This document shows positions 12,652-25,400 of a stretch of DNA of 64,000 nt, piece by piece (position 1 is the stretch's first letter; each line of letters opens with the position of its first letter). Below the pieces are notes generated by a model, which saw only the letters and a program-made list of their open reading frames with translations, was not told the DNA's origin and made no database searches. Position numbers and translations under genes: made by a program. Source of the stretch: Larus michahellis (taxonomy: Eukaryota; Chordata; Aves; Charadriiformes; Laridae); assembly GCF_964199755.1 (NCBI RefSeq), contig NC_133906.1, forward strand, positions 13,861,378-13,925,377, written 5' to 3'.

Positions 12652-15600
12652 AATTGAAGGAAGCATCTTCTGAATAATGGACTTCGTAGCAATATTAGAA
12701 TAATACTCAAAAGTACAGAGCCAGAATGACACAGCTGAAATGGATACGCATCTGAATCTTACATTTGAGCCTTTCATTGTTCTAGGACTTCACCACTAAC
12801 CATAATTTTCCTCCTTTTTTCCATCAGGTGTGATACAATTTATTTTTTACTCTATGTACACAGTAGGGTACTACTAAGAATTATGCTAAATTGCCACAAA
12901 ATATACAGAAATTTCAATCTATGACCAAGTAAATTATGGAAACTTACCTTATTAATAACTACAAACATTTCTAATTAAAATAGGGAAAGTTTCAGGTATC
13001 TCTGTTAGTATTTGATTGTATATAACCTAATACATTAGAAACTACAATTGTGGATAATTCAATAATGTGGTCTACCTCAAAACAATCAGTGATTGATGGT
13101 GAAAGTGTTTTCCCTGATCTGGAACTTCAAGCTGGATATCAGTTTATATATTAAGTGATAGTTTTTATATTTTCCAGGACATAAATTACATTGATTTGAT
13201 TTAATCATTAATGACCCAACTAACAACCAGAAAGAAATAGGAATGAATCTCCCATTATTTGTACTTAATAGACCTATTAGTATATTACATCTAATGGATT
13301 AATATTACCTTGAGATTACAAGAACAGGTTAGGAAGTGATAGGATAGAATTCCCTCTATTTCCTTTTCATCTGAACTCAATTTATACATGGCATGCTGAT
13401 TTTGCATTAGGGCCTCCTTCAGCACAGTACATTCACGGACATCTGAACTACTCAAACCACGAAGGTTGCAAAAGCATCACTGGCTCTGTGGCGGCTTCCT
13501 GTGGGAGGTCATGTTAACCCATATGCTCCCGGTCCCTAATTTATTACTTTACATGCTGCTAATACTGCGTAGTCCAGTTGGACTAACTTCCTGTCAGAAA
13601 CAGTGCTAAAGAAACGGAGCACAAGGTGTACGCTGCACTTCTGAACGGGGCTTAGCAAAACAAATTGGGTTTTTTGGGAGAAAGGCCAGCCTGAGATGCA
13701 GTGGTGGAGGTCATCCTTTGGCTGGCCGCGGAAGAAGAAGAAATACTGCTCCAAAAGGCCCCAGGGATGGGCGAAAGGCTGTGTTAGCCAGTGCTCTTGG
13801 AAGGTGTTGTGGTGCGGTAAAACGTTGGCTGTGGTTACGGAAAGGCCTGCTAAGAAGAACATCTCTCTGTTCAGACGTCTGGAAGCCCCTGTTCCCACTG
13901 TCATCAATTCCAGTGGCCTCTCTGGAATAAAGAGCAAGGAGTCGGGATGAAACCTGGGCTTTCGCAACCAGCTGCAGCCTTTGGGAAGGGAATAAGTCCC
14001 ATGTGCAACAGGAATGGACTCTAGAGCTCTCTCCTGATACAAAGCATGGTACAAAACAATGAGAAAACTGTAACGTCAAGTCGCTTGAGTACGTGGACTG
14101 TCAGTGGCTTCCTTCTGCTAAACAGGGTCCTAAATATATATGTGTATTTTACTAGCTGCTGTTTGTTGCACCAGTGCATACTAGCATGGAGCCGTGCCTG
14201 CTGGATCTTCTTTGCTAGGACAGTGAAAGCACACTATTTTCTCTCTCAAACTGAAATCCACTGTAGACTTTTCAAGAGAAAAGTTAAAATTTTTAATTTA
14301 AATGATCTCTTATTTTTCTTCTGAAATTCCATTGCATGCTTCAAAATGAAATAAAATGAATTAATGAGTTAGTGTTACATGAAGACTGATTTATTGCAGT
14401 AATTTCAGAACAAAATGATACAAAGGAAGCCGTATCAGCTAACTTAACCACTCATATAAAGAACACAGCGCTTTGATTTATCAAATGTGGATGGATTTGT
14501 CTGAATCCCTTTTTTGCGCTCGATTCCTCATTCAATTCCAGTGCAATGACTCATATCAGTCCAAAGCAAATAAGAAATACCGCTGCTGTGATCTGATGGC
14601 ATTGTACATGCATTTGTCAGCAATGTACACAGCAACAATATCCCTGGGGAATTTGCATCTGCCACGTCTACAGAGGATTGGAATTACTATATAAAATCTG
14701 GCTCTTTAGGTCAAGTCATAACGGATTTTCATCTCTGCGGAGTCTAGTTCATCTCCTTTTTGTATCAGCCAAAAGACAGTCATTACATACGCATACTTCA
14801 AAGCAATGAAGAATTAGTTCAATTTCCTGTTTTAACGCGACATACTTTTAAAATAATAATTAAAAAACCCCAACTAGTTATCTAAATAAATACAGAAAAA
14901 CTAGTTTCCACTGAACTTTTTCTGCCACATGAGTTTAATTTGCTTTTCTCCTAAAATGATTTCAGTTTACTAGACTTTTCTAGACAACTACACTCTGACT
15001 TTGTTTAAGCACAGAAGATCCTGAAATGAGTTTGTTTATGGCTTAGATGGCTGTTATTTTTATGTATATAATGCTGAAAAGAATATCTATATTCTTCTTT
15101 TAGTATTTGATGCAAAATGTCAGATGCATTAGAGCCAAAGATATGAACACCAAAAGAATAAAAAAGAAAAAATACAGACTTGGCCACACTTGGATGATGC
15201 AAAATTTGGGAGAAACTGTGTTGCCACACTGAAAGCGTGAATACTTTCAGAACTTGTGAAAAGCTGTATAAATAAACTAAAAGCTCTCTTCAGTTCTTTC
15301 TTGTGTAATCAGATTTTCCTCTGCAGATCACTCTCACCATAATCATAACAATGTTTTAAGAGATTAAAACTTGAACACGTGTAATGTGTGAGCCAGGCAC
15401 AAACAGGCTTCTCTTCAAATTCCAGGAACATTTGTCTTGCATTGGGCTTTCTTACAGTGAAATACTTGCTGTGAACCCCAAGGAAAAATCCCCAGGGCTG
15501 TCCAATAACCATTTTTTTCCCCCTCAAGATAATTAATTACAAAATTAATTTCTAACTTTCACCTTGAAAGAGTTGAGACTCAAGCGCTCTTGCATAAGTG

Positions 15601-17098
15601 GCAATGTGAGCTACCCTTCTCTGTAAAGAGCCCGATTCTTGATGGCTTCAGGATGACTGGTTTTAACTAATCACTGGCATCTGGGGGTTCATTCCGCAAT
15701 CAATGAATGACAAAATACAGGAAGCCCACTGAAATGAGCACGGCTCTAGTCTGCCATCACAGGTGGGCTCAGTGCTAGTCAGTCCGGCTCCCGCGACGGG
15801 GCTGTCACTCGGTGTCGCCGAAGGATGAGTACTGTATTCTCGGATGTTTTAAATGTGAGAGGTTCTTCCTGGGCCTAGTGCTTTGCCTGTGAAATCCCAG
15901 GGACACTGTCTCCAGTGCTCGTATATAAAAAACAGAATAAAATAACATGTTTCCAGGAAGAGAATATTGCTTAGTTATGTATTTTATATGTTCTTTGCTC
16001 AATATATTGCACAGACAAAATACTGTTCTGCCACAGAAAGGGTCCAAGACATCCACAGGTGTGAGCAGAACTCATACCTGCCAGTCTTAACCCCAAATTG
16101 GCAGGAAATACACAGCGTTGCTCTGTCCTGAAAGGCACGTTTGCAGGTTAAAGTAGTTGATGCGCATCAGGTAAGAGAGAGACGGTGAATTGTTCATTGA
16201 TGAAACGTACTATTTTGCAATCTGTCCTCACTGTTAGTAAGTATAATCAGCATCAGTAAAGTCCAGTGTCATTTTTACCATGAATATGAAATTCTTGCAT
16301 ATAACAGAAAATAATCTGACTTAATCTTCTGGAATGAAACAAATTAACTGTAGATTTTTTTTATTATTATTTTCCATGTGTTAAAAGCACAAACTGGTGA
16401 TCTATATGTAAATAAACTGCTACAAGATGAATGTAAACTGGGAAAGAATATACTATTTTTGCATGGTAACAGATTACTTAAAGACCTCTTGATGCCTTAC
16501 AGAAAATTTGGAGAAGCATTTTATTTAGAGGCAATTCTATCTGCGTACTTTTTGTGTCTTTAGCTCACTTTGGTTTTGTCTGGGGGAAAAAAAAAGATCT
16601 CAGGTCTTTGTTTCCTTTTGGAATTAACATTCTTCAGTACTTTGCACATTCAATGATTTCTACACCATCTTTACTCCTGTTAAATGATGAAGCTGAGGCT
16701 GTTCTTTTTGGAGGAGAAATCTGGATGCTTGTAGTCTGGGAGGGAAACAGTTTTAGATCCCTGGAATTGTTCCAAAATAAAATGTTTTCTGAGGCATCTA
16801 GAGCCCCTTTAAGCCCTTCACTTCATTTCAGCTTTTTGTTAGGTATTTTAGCAAAGTACAAGCAGCGAACAAATGAGGCATTTTCCTAAGTGTTGCCTAT
16901 TCTATTTTCAACTGGAAGTGGAGGGGTTAAAATATATACATTTGTGTAAAAAAAAAATCTTAACTGTAACTAAAGATTTTTCAGTTTTGGTATATTAGCA
17001 TGTATATCAAAAAGTCATCTATGGAAACTTTTGTAAAGAATTAAATTGTCACATTTCTCAAAACTGTTCATAAGATTTTCTCGTGGACTGACAATAAA
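12652..17098 (+). other. ACSL6: ACSL6 3' UTR / downstream region with several poly(A) signals
   Basis: AT-rich, no conserved coding sequence. Possible hexamers: ATTAAA 12974-12979; AATAAA 14350-14355, 15271-15276, 16776-16781 and 17093-17098. The one at 17093 is followed by GT-rich sequence (TCTGTTGTTACT), suggesting a long 3' UTR, but sequence alone cannot say which signal is used. Confidence 0.45.
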
Positions 17099-17984
17099 AG
17101 CTCTTTTATAAAATCTGTTGTTACTCCAGCACTCTGTCCTCACAATCGGTATAAAGTCATTCAGAATGTATGCCTATACTAAACGTGTTGTGAAAAATAA
17201 TAAATACATAAAATAAAATAACGACCAAAGGAATATTGGAACCTGAGATTGATTTTAGCAATCTTCCATGAAAAAATTGTTGCAAAGTTCTCTGAAGATG
17301 CAGCAGTCTTTCTGTAATGGTTTCATTTTTTATTTTAAATCAATAATAATATAACCAAATGTATATGCTTGTTTCATATGAATTGACAATTAGGAATGCA
17401 TAGTATTTTTTCAGACTATGTGTCTAAAACAATAAAATTTAAAAGTGTTCAGTCTCTATTCCAGTTTTTGCGTGCACCTGCATCTCTCCCTTCACTTGGA
17501 AATCCAGTAACGCCAAAAAATTATCTCAAATTTTTCATGTTAATGAAGCAATGAGACTCCTCTGCTCTATAAACTGAAACATGGGGTCTGATCAGTAAAA
17601 TGAATATAACGTACACAATTTTGACTGCAAGATGCAGTATTATAAACCCAAATCTCTCAGTGTATTTATTAGCCAAAACCAATGTCAGGGAGCAGCACCA
17701 TCGGGTACAGCCCTTGCAAGGGCCAGCAGCAGGGCAACAAGAGCGGGACCAGGCAGGATAATTCATGATACACTTTAATTTTGCATCAGGAACCAGTGGC
17801 TGGTGCTCAGCTCAAGGGAAACAGCCATCCCTGATACTGCCTGCCATCATCTTCCAAGTTGCTCTGATCCCAGCCTGCCCAAGGGCCCTGGGCCTGGTGG
17901 CCATGTCAGCCTGGGGCTTGTGCCCGGCCTGGGACACTGCTCCCCCCTCATTCTCCCCTCACTCTCTGTTTCAGTCAGGTTCAT
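17099..17984. other. ACSL6-MEIKIN intergenic stretch
   Basis: AT-rich first part with further AATAAA hexamers (near 17,200 and 17,430), then a more GC-rich part running into the CR1 copy. No gene seen. Confidence 0.6.
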
Positions 17985-18875
17985 AACCACCCTCGTCAAG
18001 TTTGCCAATGACACCAAGCTTAGTGGTGACACGCCTGAGGGATGGGATGCCATCCAGGAGGACCTGGACAGGCTGGAGAAGCATGCTCCTGTGAACCTCA
18101 TGAGGTTCAACAAGGCCAGGTTCAGGGTCCTGCACCTGGGTTGGGGCAACCCTGGTATTGATACAGGCTGGGGATGAAAGGATGGAGAGCAGCCCTGCTG
18201 AGAAGGACTTGGGGGTCATTTGATGAGAAGCTCAATACAAGCCGGCAATGTGCGCTGGCAGCCCAGAAACCCCCCGCAGCCTGGGCTGCATCCCCAGCAG
18301 CGTGGGCAGCAGGGCGAGGGGGGGATTCTGCCCCTCTGCTCCGCTCGGGGGAGACCCCCCTGCAGTGCTGCCTCCAGCTCTGGGGCACCAACAGCAGAAG
18401 GACACGGAGCTGTTGGAGCGGGGCCAGAGGAGGCCCCGGAGATGCTGGGAGGGCTGGAGCCCCTCTGCTGTGAGGACAGGCTGAGAGAGCTGGGGGGGTT
18501 CAGCCTGGAGAAGAGAAGGCTCCAGGGAGACCTTGGAGCCCCTTCCAGTCCCTCAAGGGGCTCCAGGAAAGCTGGGGAGGGACTCTGGAGCAGGGAGGGG
18601 AGCCATAGGAGGAGGGGGAACGGTTTTAAACTGAAAGAGGGGAGATTTAGATGAGATCTCAGGAAGAAATTGTTTGCTGTGAGGGTGGTGAGCCCCTGGC
18701 CCAGGTTGCCCAGAGAAGCTGTGGCTGCCCCATCCCTGGAGGGGTTCAAGGCCAGGTTGGACGGGGCTTGGAGCAACCTGGTGTGGTGGGAGGTGTCCCT
18801 GCCCGGGGCACGGGGTGGCACTGGGTGGGCTTTGAGGTCCCTTCCAACCCAAAAGACTCCATGATTCTATGATTA
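17985..18875 (+). mobile_element. CR1 LINE, 3' fragment, sense
   Basis: Decodes to the C-terminal CR1 reverse-transcriptase region with frame breaks ([58 protein letters not shown]), followed by the CR1 3' UTR (GGTCCCTTCCAACCCAAAAG) and the terminal ATTCTATGATT repeat. It is 5'-truncated and inactive. Its 3' end lies about 410 bp upstream of the MEIKIN start codon. Confidence 0.95.
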
Positions 18876-19154
18876 ATTTTCACTTTTTCAGCAGAAAACT
18901 CCTCAGGCCAGACGCCTGCTGATAACGCGCCGGGGAAAAGCACCTCTCCCCCTTCCTCCGCCTCCGCCGCTTCACTGCCTCCCCTCAGAGAGCCGCCCGC
19001 CGCCGGGCCGCGACCCGCCCACCCCCCCGGCCCGAGGGCGGTGGGCGGGGGCACCTCCTCCCTCTCAGGCAGGGCCGGGCCCCGCTCCGCGCCCGCCTCA
19101 GCGCTGCCGCGGGGCGGTGGCGCCCCCTGCTGGCGGCCGTTGGCGCCGCCGCGT

Positions 19155-19166
19155 CGCGCATGCGTG
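19155..19166 (+). promoter_or_regulatory. NRF1-like site
   Basis: CGCGCATGCGTG differs at few positions from the palindromic NRF1 consensus TGCGCATGCGCA. It lies about 120 bp upstream of the MEIKIN ATG. Confidence 0.6.
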
Positions 19167-19231
19167 CTGGAGGCGCGGGGGGCGCTTGGGGTTGGCCAGG
19201 GGCGGCTGCGCGGCTCCTGAGGGGGCGGTTA

Positions 19232-19240
19232 TTTTGCGCC
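19232..19240 (+). promoter_or_regulatory. E2F-like site
   Basis: TTTTGCGCC matches the E2F family core TTTSGCGC. It sits 47 bp upstream of the MEIKIN ATG. E2F6 is known to silence several meiosis genes in somatic cells, so this site could help restrict MEIKIN to the germ line; that is inference. Confidence 0.5.
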
Positions 19241-19286
19241 CCCCCCGCTTCGTCCTTCAGGGGCTGCTGAGGGGGCCTGGTTCGCT

Positions 19287-19458
19287 ATGGAGGGGCCGCG
19301 TTGGCCGAGCGCTTTCCGCGGCGGAAGGGCCCCGCGGAAGAAGCGGTGTCCGTCCCCGCTGCCCGGGACGGCCACTCTCCCGGGCAGGGCCAGCGCCTCC
19401 CAGCCGTGCCGGCGGCGCCTCTTCGGGAGCACGGGCTCCCGGCGGCCGGAGCCCGGCT
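19287..19458 (+). CDS. MEIKIN: MEIKIN exon 1
   Basis: 57 codons plus one base. Very basic, Arg/Pro-rich, starts MEGPRWPSAFRGG; donor GTAAGC. GC-rich because it lies in the promoter island. Confidence 0.78.
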
Positions 19459-22400
19459 GTAAGCGCTCTCCGTCCCGCTGCCCGCCTTCTCTAGGCCCCG
19501 CGGAGCAGGCGTGAAGGGCGGCGGGGACCGGGCCGGGCCGCACCGGCGGGGAGGTGGCTGGGCCTGGGGGAGGCGGGGTGAAGGCGGGCGTGGGGAGAGG
19601 GTCCTGTGCTGTGCTTTGTCCAATCCTTGTGTTTTCATGGCAATTTCAGGAGCCAGTAAGGATGCCGGTCAGGTTAAGTCACCTTCCGGGGAAGGTTCTT
19701 ATCAACAATGATCTGATAAATTTTGTGTGGTTTCAGCTTTATTTCCCCCCCATCCGTGTAGTGTCCGGTTAGTGTTGTGTCCAGCCGTTGGGTTTGTGTC
19801 CAGCCCTGTGTGAGGCTGGGAAGCAGCTGCTTGTTAGCCATCTCCCTTACAGCATGGTAGGTAGAAGGTAGCTGATCTGGAAACGGGACTGTTTCCTCTG
19901 TTTTAGCTGCTAGTCAGTAATAAAAAAGGGTTTTTCCTTTCATAAGGTACTGTTTTTTTCCCCCTGCCATCTAATAAGTTCCTTTAGAAATGTCATGGTA
20001 AAGCCCTTGCCCATATTTGAGTGGGTACTTTAAAAAAGTTCTTAAAGCTGTCCTTCAAAAGGAGCAGCCTCATTACTGAATGTGGCTTAGCAGACCTCAA
20101 GTTAGGAATTGGAGACCTTAAAGGAAATGTGGCCTAAGGGGAAGGTATGGGATTCAAGGGAAGCCGAACAGTGATATTGTAACTTGCTAAAGCAAATGGG
20201 GAAGATCAGTGTGGGCTGTCTTGGTCCCACACTGATCTTGATAATTTAAGGGTAAGACTTTAAATTCCTGTTACAGGGTACAATTAACATTATTTTCTGT
20301 CTCGATCCTACTCTGCTGGCTCATGCTCTCATAGGTGTTTAGTACTCTTGCATACCTGACTGGTTGCAGCTAGTGGCCTTGAGGTCTGTTTGCTTTTCAT
20401 GTGTTGTCGTGTCCTGAACTTCCAGGGAGTTTCGGCTAAAGGGTTCTGTGCAGTGCTGGGAGATTCAGTAATTCAGACCCATTTGTAGAAATGCTTATGA
20501 TACTGCTATTAAACTCCATTTAAAACTGGTTTAGACTCAAACTACTTTGAACTTTGGTATAGTAAAGGTCACTTCCAAGGTGTGGGGTTTTTTTTTTTCT
20601 TTTTAGTCAACAGGTTTCTAAAACACCTGTAGTATTTCTGGAAGCTTGTTTTTTTTTTTTGGTCTTGTTGATACACTGATGAAAAAAGCTTGGGTAAAAA
20701 TAATAAAATTGTGTAAAAAGAATAAATTCAGACTTTACAATTTTTGTGATAATAGGGACAAAAACTGTTATGGGCATGGAAGAGTGGGAACAGCTAAAGG
20801 TGCCCTATTTGAAATAATCATCTAAATTTTAATCTTGAAACTAAAATTACTGAACGAAGTACTTATTCTTCTCTAGGCCTGAAGGGAAAGTCCAGTTTGA
20901 AAACCCTACCAAAAATTAAAGAAAATCTTGAAGTCACCAAAGTGACAGGCGACCAAAGGTCTGTTAGAACTCATTCAAATACACTATTATTAACATTAAC
21001 TAATCATTTATATTGTTTTGCCTGCATGAGAAAATCTCTTGGAGATACACAGTCTCAATTATCAGTAAACTGATGTTTGTCAGACTATTTGTTGATAACT
21101 TATAAAGACATTTTGTAGTTTTTGTTGCCTTCCTCTACAACAGTGTAGTTCTGTGTACTGAGCTTAGCTCTGTTCTCCAACTGCAGGAATCAAATGAATG
21201 TGAAAGAAACGACAAACTTGGAAAAAAATGAAGAGAAAATAGAAGAAAGCACTGTATCGCTGAAGGTGAGAATGCTGTCTTGCTCTTCTAACTATTGGTA
21301 TCTTATGGAGGATAAGTCAAAGAAATGTGGCATGTTAAATTCTTTTTCTAATCAAGTAGAATTTGCTGTGAGTTACGTGTGTGCACACACATTTTTCAGG
21401 CTGAACTTGGTCCTGTACTTTGGTGACATTTTTCCTGTGTCTTTGGCCAGAATAAAAGCTGTTTGAGCTATTGGTAGCATGGGAAAACATCAATACTAAT
21501 TATCCATAATGAATAAAGGCCGTAGCAATTGTTGTGTGGAAGATATCTCATTAGAGTGTGATTCCAGAGAATTGCTCATTTCTGGTTCAGACACAGACAT
21601 TTGGCAAGTCACTGTTTGCGCTCTTCCTCATGTTAGTAAAACTGGAGCAAAGTATTTTGAGATGACTGAGCAGAAGTGGACAGTTAATACTGCAATGGCA
21701 AGAAAATAGTTTGGTGTGTTTGAACTAAAATCTGCTACAGCAAAGGGAGCAAGTGATATTGCTGTAAAAATATTTTTCTTTAAAATGTTAGCTCTTATTT
21801 AGAGTCTGCTAATTATTTGCGTTTCCTGGAAATGCTTAGTTTTGTAGAATATACTGTGTACACAACACAGTTGTTTGTATTTACAGAAATGGTCTAGGAT
21901 TCTGAAAGTGAGTGGCATGAATTGGGCCTCTTAAATAAATAAAAGTCAGGGAAATTCACTACTCCACTGTTGTCTTATGTATAACTTCAGTTGATGTCAG
22001 TATGCCTTCACTGGAAGTCTCATCCAGCAAAGGTTGTAGGATCAAATTATTGGGTATTCATTAGGAATTTTAGAACTATAAATCAGATTGCAGATTTGTT
22101 AATGATGCATGAAAAATCCTGGTACAAATTACACTGTGAATAGCAAGTTTAAGTGGTGAAGTACCAGACAGTAAGTTTCTGAACACTTACTAATGTAGGA
22201 ATACATTTAATTGCATTTCTTTGTCTGCATCCAGTTTTCTCAGGTTGTTTGTTTCGGTCACTTAATTTTAGGAATCCCTGGTAATCAAGTCTGAAAGTAA
22301 GGAAAGTTTGAAAAATGATGAAATGACTTCAAGTGAGTATATTAGCAATACATCATATTAAATAACTTTAATATCTGTATAAAACTAATTTGAAAATTTA

Positions 22401-25400
22401 CAATATACTTTTAATTATATTTCTGTAAAAGTACTGGTGTGCTGATCTTGTACTGGTTCTGACTGCATGATACTAGAAAGTAAAGGCTTTGAGACCACTA
22501 GCTGGACTTCTGCCTCTTATTCCAGCATGTGGCTTGGTTCACATGACTTGATTGTTGGCAGCATGGACAGGATAGGAGCCCCACAAGACCTGAGACAAGT
22601 CTTGAGCCCAGCCTGTTGAAAACCACATGATCTTGGTTTTACCTGTGACAGAACTAGTCATTGACATGAGTTCTTCAGTGTACTCAAGCCTGCATTTTTA
22701 AAAGCTTGTGCCTAAATAGTTTGTCCTTCTGAAAATAAACCTGACCAAGAATTACCTTATCAGAGGCTGAATTCTTCAGGTATTTCTAGTGAGCCTTGGG
22801 CAAGGAAGGAGTCTTCTATTAGCTTATTGCAGTACAAACTGGGCTTCAGGATGCCCTTTGTTTATTTGTTTCTTTAACTGTATTATGATTAAGGTACTGT
22901 ATTAAGTTTAAGATGCTGACTTGACAATATTTAGCTCATCACAGAATGAAATTTAGGTAAGGAAATCCTGATGGTTTGTAGAAGATGATACTTTTTTTGG
23001 GTAGCCACCTTTTTTTGTCTCTTTCTCTAGGTACAGGAATGACTCTTCCCACAGGTGTTTCAACCTTTCTCCTAGAGTGTTTGGATGTAGACTCCACTGC
23101 AGATTATAACACAGGTGCTAGTGACAGTCTGAACAGTTGCCCATCCCCTGAAACATTCAGAGATGAAGGTTCAGGTGAGACTTCTGGGTTTTTTGGGCTT
23201 TATTTAATGAAGAAAATGTGGGGGAACTATCTACGATAGAAAGACTAGTGGTCTCTCTTGCTGTGACTCACCAGGTCGGATCTTTGCTATAAGACAACTG
23301 GCGCTTAACATCAGATCTCTGTATCTTATCCTCCAGTCCAGTGTGAATCAGGTCCTGGTGTAATCTGAATCATACTGTAAGCTTAGAGTACTCACTGTCG
23401 ATACAAGCTGTTTATTGAGGATGACTAACAAATCTGCTTTGAATCAAATTCCCCCCAAACTTTTCTGTGGCTGTTTTGAGCCAAGGCAGTGCCTTCTCTT
23501 TGCTTTAAAGGTCCTGTCTTGCCAATGTGATTGCTTTCAGTTTGGTCACAAATTTAATAACTCAATGAACATCAGCATAAGAAGCTTGCACTTGTATCTT
23601 TTATATAGAAGAAAGAAGTAATTTTTACTGTGAGGACTCTGGCAAGTACAAGAACTCTACTCTCCTGGACTCCAGCAAAGCAGTGACCATAGACAAGATA
23701 CCACAGATTTCAAATCTTTCAGCAATATTAGGTAATTCTTTTCTACAATACTTAAGAATATATACATAAACAAATTTCACTCTAGTGGAACCTGTATAAA
23801 ATATGTAATGATAATTTCATTTAAGGCGTGCCTACATAAAGGGGGACAGCTCCCTGTTAGTAGTCTGTGCTTGCTTCTAATGCTTTGCTTTATAATTTAG
23901 TGTGCACTAAAACTTTGTCTGGTCTGCTTAGCCTTTTCTTTTAAAGTTTGGCTTTTATGTTTTTTAGAACCTGTACGGGATGATTTTCAAGAGCAATACG
24001 CTAGAAGGTAATCTGCAAAACAGACTCTTTGATGCACCTAAATGTTCAGGTTTTTCTCTCTTGAATGATATTTAAAAGAAAGACCATTATGAAACCTCTG
24101 ATCCTGCAAACATTTCTGTTGAGTTTCAGCTACCTGTGTCGTCGCTAACTTTGAAATTGGTTCATTAAGTCAGATAAGAGTTTGCCTTAAAGACTTTTGT
24201 CTTGGTCTTGCAGCTGTAGGGAAATCGATGTAAGAAACCTCAGTGAAGGATTTTATGGAAGGTGATGTTTATTTACAAAATCCCTAAGTAAGTTGCTTTT
24301 ATCCAATTGCACTTAGTTTGTCAGATTTCATTCAGTCACAGGCAGCAAGATGTGTGCGCTCAGGTGGTCTGGCCAGGATTGCCTGTGCAGTACAGAGTAT
24401 GAAGGGTACCTGTTGTTAAGTCCTCATTAAGTCTCTGGTGTTCTGTGCTTGCCCAGGACAAAATTATGTTTTGGCAAATCTTTTATGTTCTTTAGGAGTC
24501 ATCAGCTTACATGGGGCAGCTTATATGAAGTCCTTTGCTTCAGACTCTTGCTGGCCTGGCTTCAGCCTTCGTAAATCTTGGGCCAGGTTGTTGCCCACTG
24601 TCAGTTTTTTTTTCTTATTTGGAATACATGTCCACAAGGAAGTGGAATGGTGTACGTGATATGCAGCAACCCTATTGCCACTCTCCTGTTGCTAAGATGA
24701 CAGGTTTTCTGTTGACAAGTCATCTCTGGTGTGGTTTTATCACAATGGAGGGGTCTTCTGTACTTCGCCTTGTCACAGTGCCGCCTTCGCGTCCTGACAT
24801 AAAAATCTGAGTAACGTGAGTGTTTTTCTAGGAACAGTATCGTTTCTTTTAACCTTTGTGCTGCTGTTTCCAGTTCTACATGCAGACATTTCCATTTATA
24901 ACTCATTTATACTAACGTTACAGTGTTACAGATATCTACAGAATCTGAATTTTCTTGTGAATCCAATTTTCCCCTGCATCCTCCTTAAATACATTCTGTC
25001 CTAGTATGTTTCAGTGCTGAGTACTTTAGTGAATGTCTTTTGTGGGTGTTAAATTGCAAGTATCTTCAGAATAAGCTGTGCCACTTGATAAACTATCAGA
25101 TAACTGTAAAGTGTGATGAAGTGATTTAGTAACAATATTTCTAAAAATAGGCCTTATCCCTTTTTACTCAGTCTGTGTTTTCCTATGATCTCCTTGTACA
25201 TTTTTTTGAATGATAACATTAATTCAGAATAGTTGTTTACTTTTTTTTTCCTCTCCTAGAAAGAGACCGTCAAATTGCCGTTACAGTTCTTCAGCATTAA
25301 GTGTTTCAACTACTCTGGCAGGTAAAACATGACCTGAAGCAGTTCTAGTAGCTGTGAGACAACAGAATATTCTACCTAAACTTAAATGATGGCAAAATGT

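Larger units (their letters stand above)
18940..19610 (+). promoter_or_regulatory. MEIKIN: CpG-island promoter of MEIKIN
   Basis: Very GC- and CpG-rich block spanning the MEIKIN start codon, with no TATA box. It includes a palindromic NRF1-like site (CGCGCATGCGTG, 19155-19166) and an E2F-like site (TTTTGCGCC, 19232-19240). Confidence 0.8.

Noticed and set aside
18216-18821. 201-codon minus-strand ORF upstream of MEIKIN
   Set aside because: It is the antisense of the CR1 copy.
19160-19276. Upstream ATG inside the NRF1-like palindrome before MEIKIN
   Set aside because: Out of frame with the MEIKIN ORF; likely upstream of or near the transcription start, and the 19287 ATG has the better context.
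19650-19712. Possible MEIKIN exon after TTTCAG at 19649, reading SKDAGQVKSPSGEGSYQQ
   Set aside because: Joining exon 1 (ending in T) to GA at 19650 makes a TGA stop, whereas 20877 gives an open Cys codon and continuous frame.
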